DNA of 12,807 nt from positions 1 through 12,807 of the forward strand of contig WFOZ01000639.1 in NCBI GenBank assembly GCA_015487825.1, read 5' to 3'. The position numbers and the translations under genes were made by a program. The notes beneath the pieces were generated by a model. The model ran no database searches. It saw only the letters and a list, made by a program, of their open reading frames with translations, and was not told where the DNA came from. Each line of letters begins with the position of its first letter. Position 1 is the stretch's first letter. The stretch comes from Planctomycetaceae bacterium (GTDB taxonomy: Bacteria; Planctomycetota; Planctomycetia; Planctomycetales; Planctomycetaceae). Shown here piece by piece: positions 8,625 to 12,807 of this stretch.

Positions 8625-8630
8625 ATTATA
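8625..8630 (-). promoter_or_regulatory. Isolated TATAAT box upstream of the DUF1501 gene
   Basis: A perfect TATAAT on the minus strand lies about 90 bases before the DUF1501 ATG, within a small dyad (CTCCC, 9 bases, GGGAG). No convincing -35 hexamer sits at 16-18 bases, so this is a weak promoter candidate that would give a leader of about 80 bases. Confidence 0.25.
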
Positions 8631-8749
8631 ACAGGGAGAGTCGTCTTGCCGATATTTCTCTGCGGTATGCATGCCACAAGAATTGCCCGGAATTCCTGAA
8701 ACAATAATATGAGGTAAGGATTGAGGGTATGGTCTATAGGGTAGGTTTC

Positions 8750-8763
8750 GAGTGTTGCCACTC
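8750..8763. repeat. Small hairpin in the DUF1501 upstream region
   Basis: GAGTG/CACTG-type arms, exactly GAGTG and CACTC, enclose TTGC: a 5-bp stem with a 4-base loop. It would be transcribed in the leader if the promoter at 8813-8840 is used. It is short and may be chance. Confidence 0.2.
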
Positions 8764-8812
8764 CACAAAAAACATTAACGTTGGTATGTCAATCCTTTAT
8801 TAATGCTATTAA

Positions 8813-8840
8813 GTTATAAATCAAAGAGAGTAGATGTCAA
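8813..8840 (-). promoter_or_regulatory. Predicted sigma70-type promoter for the minus-strand gene set
   Basis: On the minus strand a consensus -35 TTGACA (8835-8840) is followed, after 16 bases, by a -10 TATAAC (8813-8818, five of six consensus positions). Transcription would start near 8805 and run toward the DUF1501 gene with a leader of about 270 bases. It is the best hexamer pair I found upstream of the set. The leader is long, so it may not be the main promoter. Confidence 0.4.
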
Positions 8841-8848
8841 CTCTCTTT
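8823..8848. promoter_or_regulatory. 9-bp dyad overlapping the predicted promoter (possible operator)
   Basis: AAAGAGAGT (8823-8831) and ACTCTCTTT (8840-8848) are perfect inverse complements separated by 8 bases. The dyad covers most of the -35/-10 spacer and reaches the first base of the -35 box, the usual position for a repressor operator. Alternatively it is a weak plus-strand terminator, since the right arm ends in TTTT. No regulator gene is adjacent. Confidence 0.35.
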
Positions 8849-9038
8849 TGGCCGCCTGGAAGGAATGGACAAGAATTTCCCACCGGTAAACATATAACTC
8901 CTAAACTCTCCCAACCTTGCTTACTTCCCTCATTTCCCGCCAACCGCAGAGACCACAACCGGGCCTGCTCACGAGAGATACTCCTTTCGAAACCGAACGG
9001 GATACGCTCTTGCTGCATTTGTATTACTAACGGTAAAG

Positions 9039-9113
9039 TTTGCGAACGGCTCGCAAATTTTAGAAAAAATATCAGTTTGGTTACGGCTATCAGAATGAAC
9101 CAGCCGTGCTGGG
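9039..9113 (+). repeat. Dispersed structured intergenic repeat, copy A
   Basis: This segment matches 12018-12090. Positions 9076-9113 align without gaps to 12053-12090 with 34 of 38 bases identical, all four differences being transitions; weaker ungapped similarity extends left to 9052 (48 of 62 overall). Two hairpins are visible. Hairpin I is TTTGCGA/TCGCAAA (9039-9045 and 9051-9057, 5-base loop) followed by TTTT. Hairpin II is ACGGCT/AGCCGT (9083-9088 and 9102-9107, 13-base loop). The copy lies upstream of the plus-strand gene at 9530. It could be a miniature mobile element, a REP-like element or a structured RNA. Confidence 0.7.
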
Positions 9114-9228
9114 GCGACATTGCGAACAGCCACTCAGCAAAACGTAGCAGCAACCAGAAAATGAAATGACTCTTTCTGTTCTTGAGCAAATAGTGATTCC
9201 CATAACACAGCTCTGGAAAACCGCCACA

Positions 9229-9246
9229 GCAGGAAATATATCCTGC
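9229..9246. repeat. Short AT-loop hairpin
   Basis: GCAGGA and TCCTGC form a perfect 6-bp stem around AATATA. On the minus strand a TTTTT run precedes the stem rather than following it, and on the plus strand A residues follow, so it does not resemble a terminator in either direction. It may be chance. Confidence 0.2.
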
Positions 9247-9261
9247 CGAAAAAGTCTTAAC

Positions 9262-9286
9262 TCGTTAAATTAAAGCAAGTTAACGA
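9262..9286. promoter_or_regulatory. TCGTTAA-N11-TTAACGA dyad upstream of the 9530 gene
   Basis: TCGTTAA (9262-9268) and TTAACGA (9280-9286) are perfect inverse complements spaced 11 bases apart, so arm centres are about 18 bases apart. A further TTAA occurs just to the left at 9257-9260. AT-rich arms at this spacing are compatible with a dimeric regulator site. No promoter could be fitted nearby, so this is a candidate only. Confidence 0.3.
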
Positions 9287-9529
9287 AATATGGGACCTTC
9301 CAGGCAACATGCTCCCGGCCTGTAACAAAATGGGGGAAATGAGAACATTGACCTTGACGAAACATCTTCTATCGCCGTCAATACCCCCTGAATAGATTTT
9401 CACGTTCCTTCTGTTCTACACATGGTCCTGGCCCAGTCGGTTTGCCTTGTTAGCTGTAGCCACATGGTAACTTTTTAAATTTGCACAAGGCCGCAAAAAA
9501 TAATCCATTCGCGGCACGGAAGCGCCCTC

Positions 9530-10678
9530 ATGATACTTTATCCTCTCGCCAGGTCTCTCCGCTTTCAAGTATTGACTCGAGACTTTCTTTTCTTTTATCT
9601 GGCTTTGCTGTTCGTTTTGCTCCCTCTACCTCTACTGGCTGACGAACCTCTCGTTGATTCGCCTGCACAGAAAAAAGAACCGGGTAATGAGGAGAAAAAA
9701 ACAAATACAACCGCTGCAAAAAAGCTAAATCTGAATTTTGTTCCCGATAACGCCCTGGCGGTTTTAGCCATGAAGCCGCAAGAGATCATGGCTCAAGATC
9801 TCATCAAACCGTATCGCGAACAACTGCTGGAAGATGTGGACTCACAGTTCCTTGATGTAATTGGAATAAAGTTTGCAGGCATTGAAGCAACAAGGTTTTT
9901 TTATCTTGCTTCTACCTCGGGAAATCCCGAAGAGGTGACAATTGCCTATACTATTCAAACTAAAACACAGATCGATCAAAGCAGGATATTTAAAACAAGC
10001 ATCAAAGATGGTTATACGGTTGATACTTTATCCTACAAACAGAGCACCTATTTCGGAGGGAGTAAAAAAGACAAAAAAGAAAGAACAATTCTCGCCTACT
10101 GGATGTTTCCGGATGATTATACATTTATTGTGACAACAGGAAAGAATTCCATGCACGATTTTATTGACGCCATGCGGCGAGGCAAGAATCATCAATGGAA
10201 AAAGCAGTGGGACGTTATCGAAAACAATTCTGTAGCAGCCATTATTGATTTCCAGAAAACACGAAAAATGTATCAGGAAATATATTCTAAAATGTCTCCT
10301 GAAGATCAATTGGCTGCTCTGGCTTCGATGGGAATACCTCCATCAAGTTTAGTCATGCTTGAACATATTGAAGTCGTTTCCATGCGAGCGACATTTGTTA
10401 ATCGGCTTGCGATTAGAGCTACGCTTTATCAAAACGAGAATGGCGATGTTGTCAAGAAAGCAATCGACGATGTTGTCGCTCAATGGAAAGCTCTTTTTCA
10501 AATGGAAGGAAACGGTTTCGATCCGCAGGATCCTGAAGTTCTTGACAACCTGGTCCTGTACCTCTACACAAAATCATTAAAATCAATCAGAACCGCCCGG
10601 CAAGGAGAGAATGTCAAAATAATGATCGCTTTTCCTGATGAACTGGTCAAGTTGTATTTATCCGGACTGGAAGAGTAA
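9530..10678 (+). CDS. Secreted protein of unknown function
   Basis: 382 residues, complete. The ATG at 9530 has GGAAG (9518-9522) 7 bases upstream. Residues about 19-37 are a strongly hydrophobic export signal with likely cleavage after LLA (residue 37), preceded by an unusually long N-region with three Arg. Residues about 40-65 are a hydrophilic Lys/Glu/Pro/Thr linker. The rest is a mixed alpha/beta chain with no catalytic motif or Cys-His cluster that I recognise. NFVPDNALAVLAMKP (69-83) and the following segment resemble the opening of uncharacterised planctomycete secreted proteins that begin with a 'PD-A-A-V-P' phrase; this is recollection and was not searched. No transmembrane segment follows the signal. 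The gene stands alone, its stop one base from that of alanine dehydrogenase on the other strand. I assign no function. Confidence 0.85.
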   Translation: MILYPLARSLRFQVLTRDFLFFYLALLFVLLPLPLLADEPLVDSPAQKKEPGNEEKKTNTTAAKKLNLNFVPDNALAVLAMKPQEIMAQDLIKPYREQLLEDVDSQFLDVIGIKFAGIEATRFFYLASTSGNPEEVTIAYTIQTKTQIDQSRIFKTSIKDGYTVDTLSYKQSTYFGGSKKDKKERTILAYWMFPDDYTFIVTTGKNSMHDFIDAMRRGKNHQWKKQWDVIENNSVAAIIDFQKTRKMYQEIYSKMSPEDQLAALASMGIPPSSLVMLEHIEVVSMRATFVNRLAIRATLYQNENGDVVKKAIDDVVAQWKALFQMEGNGFDPQDPEVLDNLVLYLYTKSLKSIRTARQGENVKIMIAFPDELVKLYLSGLEE

Positions 10679-10679
10679 G

Positions 10680-11795
10680 TCAGGTTACCAATTCAGCGAA
10701 ACGCTTCCATTGCATCCCGAAGGTTCCTGCGACCGCCTGGTTGGTGAGTTGCCCGGCGTGCATGTTGATTGCTTCTGCGAACCCGGCATCTGCAGAAACC
10801 GCATCGATCAGCCCATGCTCTGCGATTTTCATTACATAGGGAAACGTGACATTGCATAGCGCATAGGTGCTGGTACGTCCGACCGCGCCGGGCATGTTGG
10901 CGACGCAGTAATGCACGATATCATCCACGATGAAGGTCGGTTCAGAATGCGTGGTCGGCTGAGTTGTTTCAAAACATCCTCCCTGATCGACTGCGACATC
11001 GACAATGACTGCACCGGGCTTCATTCTCTTCAAATCTTCTCTGGTGACAAGTTTCGGGGCTTTGGCTCCGGGAATTAGTACCGAGCCAATCACCAGATCA
11101 GCTCGTTCGAGTTGCTCAATAATATTATGGCGGTCGCTGTAAAGCGTATTCACATTAGCAGGCATAATATCTTCGAGGTAACGCAGACGCTCGACATTCA
11201 CATCGAGAATATTGACATCCGCCTGGAAACCGGCTGCGATCTGAGCAGCATTTTTGCCGACAACACCACCGCCTAAAATAACAATGTGAGCAGGTGCCAC
11301 GCCGGGAACTCCGCCAAGTAAAATTCCACGGCCCTCCTGGGGGCGTTCCAGAAACTTCGCCCCTTCCTGCACGCTCATACGTCCTGCGACTTCGCTCATC
11401 GGAGTCAATAACGGCAGCGTCCCTTTGGGGCCCCGCAACGTTTCGTAAGCAACTGCGGTTACTCCCGTTGCCAAAACTTTTCTCGTTAATTTTTCATTCG
11501 CAGCAAAGTGACAATAAGTAAACAGGACCTGCTCTTCCCGCAACAGTTCCCACTCCGGCTCGAGTGGCTCCTTCACTTTGACAATTAAATCTGCAGTTGC
11601 AAAAATCTCCTCAGCCGTTTCTACAATTTCCGCACCATTGGAAAGATAAGCCTGATCAGGTATCCCGCTGCCAACGCCCGCTTCTTTCTGAATGAGAACC
11701 CGATGCCCGGCCTGTGTCAGCATTTCAGCACCTACCGGTAACATCGCAACACGGTACTCATCTTCTTTTATTTCATGCGGCACACCAATGATCAT
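10680..11795 (-). CDS. ald: Alanine dehydrogenase (EC 1.4.1.1)
   Basis: This enzyme interconverts L-alanine and NAD+ with pyruvate, ammonia and NADH in the cytoplasm. From the ATG at 11795 it has 371 residues, the usual length. That start has AGGA (11804-11807) with an 8-base spacer and gives the family N-terminus MIIGVPHEIK; a TTG at 11817-11819 would add 8 residues without support. With this numbering the catalytic and substrate residues fall at the positions known from the Mycobacterium tuberculosis enzyme: Arg15, Lys75, His96, Asp270 and Asn300. The Rossmann loop GGGVVG is at 175-180 and the NAD-ribose Asp at 198. It is convergent with the 9530 gene and unrelated in role to the envelope genes. 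The close relative NADP transhydrogenase alpha subunit is excluded by length and these residues. No clear promoter was found upstream. Confidence 0.97.
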   Translation of the reverse strand: MIIGVPHEIKEDEYRVAMLPVGAEMLTQAGHRVLIQKEAGVGSGIPDQAYLSNGAEIVETAEEIFATADLIVKVKEPLEPEWELLREEQVLFTYCHFAANEKLTRKVLATGVTAVAYETLRGPKGTLPLLTPMSEVAGRMSVQEGAKFLERPQEGRGILLGGVPGVAPAHIVILGGGVVGKNAAQIAAGFQADVNILDVNVERLRYLEDIMPANVNTLYSDRHNIIEQLERADLVIGSVLIPGAKAPKLVTREDLKRMKPGAVIVDVAVDQGGCFETTQPTTHSEPTFIVDDIVHYCVANMPGAVGRTSTYALCNVTFPYVMKIAEHGLIDAVSADAGFAEAINMHAGQLTNQAVAGTFGMQWKRFAELVT

Positions 11796-11803
11796 TTTCA
11801 AAT

Positions 11804-11807
11804 TCCT
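11804..11807 (-). promoter_or_regulatory. Ribosome binding site that fixes the ald start
   Basis: AGGA on the minus strand is 8 bases from the ATG at 11793-11795. It lies inside the 8-codon extension that an upstream TTG start would add, so it supports the shorter protein. Confidence 0.7.
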
Positions 11808-11999
11808 GTTCAAGTTCAAGCTGGTAGATTATTTCAGGACAGAATGCACTCTCAAATACTATACCTCACACAACGCAGAGTCCATGCCGATGAAATGTTG
11901 CAAAAAGTATTCCACGCATAGAAAGAGTAAAAAGAAAAGGCATTCAGGGAGATAATATTGTCAGAATGAATATCGATGCTATTTGGCGATGCGGAAAAC

Positions 12000-12024
12000 T
12001 CTTTGCGTCTCTGCATCTTTGCGT
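12000..12024 (+). repeat. TCTTTGCGT direct repeat, 16-base period
   Basis: TCTTTGCGT occurs at 12000-12008 and again at 12016-12024. The phrase resembles a 'ctttgcgtctttgcgtggt' intergenic motif that I recall from many environmental bacterial genomes; that is recollection, not a search. The second unit forms the left arm of hairpin I of repeat copy B. Confidence 0.45.
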
Positions 12025-12090
12025 GGTGCGTAAATTTCAAACAGGATTCAATTTTGGTTACGGCTGTCAAAACAAACCAGCCGTGCTGGG
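12018..12090 (+). repeat. Dispersed structured intergenic repeat, copy B
   Basis: This is the partner of 9039-9113, in the same orientation and 2977 bases away over the ungapped core. Hairpin II is longer here: ACGGCTG/CAGCCGT (12060-12066 and 12078-12084, 11-base loop). Hairpin I is TTTGCGT/GCGTAAA (12018-12024 and 12028-12034), which pairs only with G-U wobbles in plus-strand RNA. The two copies differ by a 2-base indel inside the hairpin I loop. The copy lies between the divergent ald and hydrolase genes. Confidence 0.7.
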
Positions 12091-12249
12091 ACTTCTGGAT
12101 CTTTGTAGTATTTTTAATTTTCCTAGTATGGTTCCGGCTTCTCCCGGTTATGTTTTTCATACTCATTATTGACATCAAGCTGAAGTTTCCTTCCAATGGA
12201 ATCTCCACACTCCGTTGTTAAATCATCCTCATTAGATTAAAGATTCGCT

Positions 12250-12807
12250 ATGAAAAATCGCTTCTATTACTCTGTCATCTTTGCCCTGTTTGTTGCATAT
12301 ATTTTCTTTCATCCTGCCAATTTGCTTTACGCGGAAGACCTGCCTGCTTTGGAAGAAATTCGTATTGCCAGTCTGCTTGATGGAAATTCGCAACCGGTAC
12401 GTATCTGGGTTCCTGAAAGTGCAAAAACGCAGCCAACTCCGCTGCTTATTTTTCTACACTCCTGGAGTGGAAACTACACTCAAAACAATTCCAAATGGCA
12501 GCAGGAAGCCGTCCAGCGGGGGTGGATATTTCTGCATCCCAATTTTCGCGGGCCAAACAGATCGCCCAAAGCGTGCGGTTCGAAATTTGCCCGGCAGGAT
12601 ATTCTGGACAGCCTCGATTATGTTTTGAAAACCTACAAAATAGATCGCTCACGCATTTATCTGGCAGGAAGTTCCGGCGGTGGGCACATGGCGATGTTGA
12701 TGGCTGGCCATTACCCTGAAAAATTTTCAGCCGTTTCAGCCTGGGTCGGCATTAGTGATCTGGCAGCATGGTACCGCTTTCATACCAAAAATGGCGAACC
12801 TCAACAC
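12250..12807 (+). CDS. Secreted alpha/beta hydrolase (S9/esterase-like), C-terminus beyond window
   Basis: The frame is open from an ATG at 12250 to the right edge, giving the first 186 residues. Residues 1-28 form a signal peptide ending LLYA. The core begins with a strand and oxyanion region, PLLIFLHSWSG (64-74), then GWIFLHPNFRGPN (91-103), and the nucleophile elbow AGSSGGGHMA (139-148), a GxSxG motif with Ser142 as likely nucleophile. DSLDYVLKTYKID before the elbow fits prolyl-oligopeptidase-like or dienelactone/PHB-depolymerase-like hydrolases. The catalytic Asp and His lie beyond the edge and cannot be checked. Translation start is uncertain, because no strong Shine-Dalgarno precedes the ATG, only an A-rich stretch. 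An ester or peptide substrate, probably periplasmic or extracellular, is inferred from the fold and signal. Confidence 0.88.
   Translation, partial: MKNRFYYSVIFALFVAYIFFHPANLLYAEDLPALEEIRIASLLDGNSQPVRIWVPESAKTQPTPLLIFLHSWSGNYTQNNSKWQQEAVQRGWIFLHPNFRGPNRSPKACGSKFARQDILDSLDYVLKTYKIDRSRIYLAGSSGGGHMAMLMAGHYPEKFSAVSAWVGISDLAAWYRFHTKNGEPQH

Larger units (their letters stand above)
8536..9529. other. Long divergent intergenic region
   Basis: About 1 kb separates the DUF1501 start from the next plus-strand start. It holds promoter-like sequences for the minus strand, several dyads and copy A of a structured repeat, each listed separately. Short open frames cross it on both strands, but none has a family resemblance, a good ribosome site or a codon pattern that supports a gene. 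I see no tRNA or recognisable small RNA. Confidence 0.6.
11796..12249. other. Divergent intergenic region between ald and the hydrolase gene
   Basis: 454 bases without a supported gene. The middle holds copy B of the structured repeat and the TCTTTGCGT direct repeat. A consensus TTGACA occurs at 12169-12174 on the plus strand, but no good -10 box lies at 16-18 bases, so I do not call a promoter. Open frames on both strands here are by-products of the repeat. Confidence 0.6.

Noticed and set aside
8568..8768. Minus-strand open frame of 66 codons before DUF1501, possibly a leader peptide
   Set aside because: It has no hydrophobic leader, regulatory amino-acid run or good ribosome site, and is most likely a chance frame in the leader.
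8787..8792. Second minus-strand TTGACA upstream of DUF1501
   Set aside because: At 16-18 bases the -10 position reads TTTGTG or similar, too poor to call a promoter.
8821..9189. Minus-strand open frame of 122 codons
   Set aside because: It has no family resemblance and crosses repeat copy A, which explains its similarity to the frame at 11852-12208. It also overlaps a predicted promoter.
12169..12174. Plus-strand TTGACA upstream of the hydrolase gene
   Set aside because: The hexamer 17 bases downstream is TCCAAT, so no promoter pair is supported.
11852..12208. Minus-strand open frame of 118 codons
   Set aside because: Its only notable segment is the repeat copy B translation. No ribosome site or conserved domain was seen.

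Overview
The window looks like chromosomal DNA of a planctomycete, probably a Gimesia/Planctomyces-type member of the Planctomycetales. The argument rests on gene content. Secreted proteins of the DUF1501, DUF1549/DUF1553 (PSCyt2/PSD1), planctomycete cytochrome (PSC1) and PPC-domain families occur together in large paralogous sets in that phylum. Base composition is balanced and looks even across the window. No phage, transposase, integrase, CRISPR, tRNA or rRNA was recognised.

Layout. Positions 1-8535 hold four minus-strand genes in one direction, transcribed right to left: a Tat-exported DUF1501 protein (7195-8535), a secreted two-PPC-domain protein with a basic Lys/Ala/Pro tail (4499-6997), a secreted Big2-like/DUF1549/DUF1553 protein with two haem-type Cys-His motifs (1951-4398), and a secreted cytochrome/WD40/coiled-coil protein that runs off the left edge (1-1814). 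The gaps are 197, 100 and 136 bases, and each gene has a plausible Shine-Dalgarno. A promoter-like pair (8813-8840) overlapped by a 9-bp dyad lies upstream of the set. Positions 8536-9529 are an intergenic region about 1 kb long with several dyads and copy A of a structured repeat. Positions 9530-10678 (+) encode a secreted protein of unknown function. It meets alanine dehydrogenase (10680-11795, -) tail to tail with one base between the stop codons. Positions 11796-12249 carry copy B of the repeat. A secreted alpha/beta hydrolase (12250-12807, +) runs off the right edge.

How the genes may work together. The left-hand genes look like one envelope module: two proteins carry haem-type motifs, one offers a beta-propeller and coiled coil for assembly, one has adhesive PPC domains, and one is a sulfatase/alkaline-phosphatase-like protein sent through Tat. 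No reaction can be assigned from sequence. Alanine dehydrogenase is ordinary central metabolism.

The least explained signal is the repeat pair (9039-9113 and 12018-12090). Both copies lie in the same orientation in divergent intergenic regions, their differences in the core are all transitions, and two hairpins are kept. I found no clear defence, mobile or biosynthetic system. The best candidates for something undescribed are the structured repeat and the four-gene envelope module.
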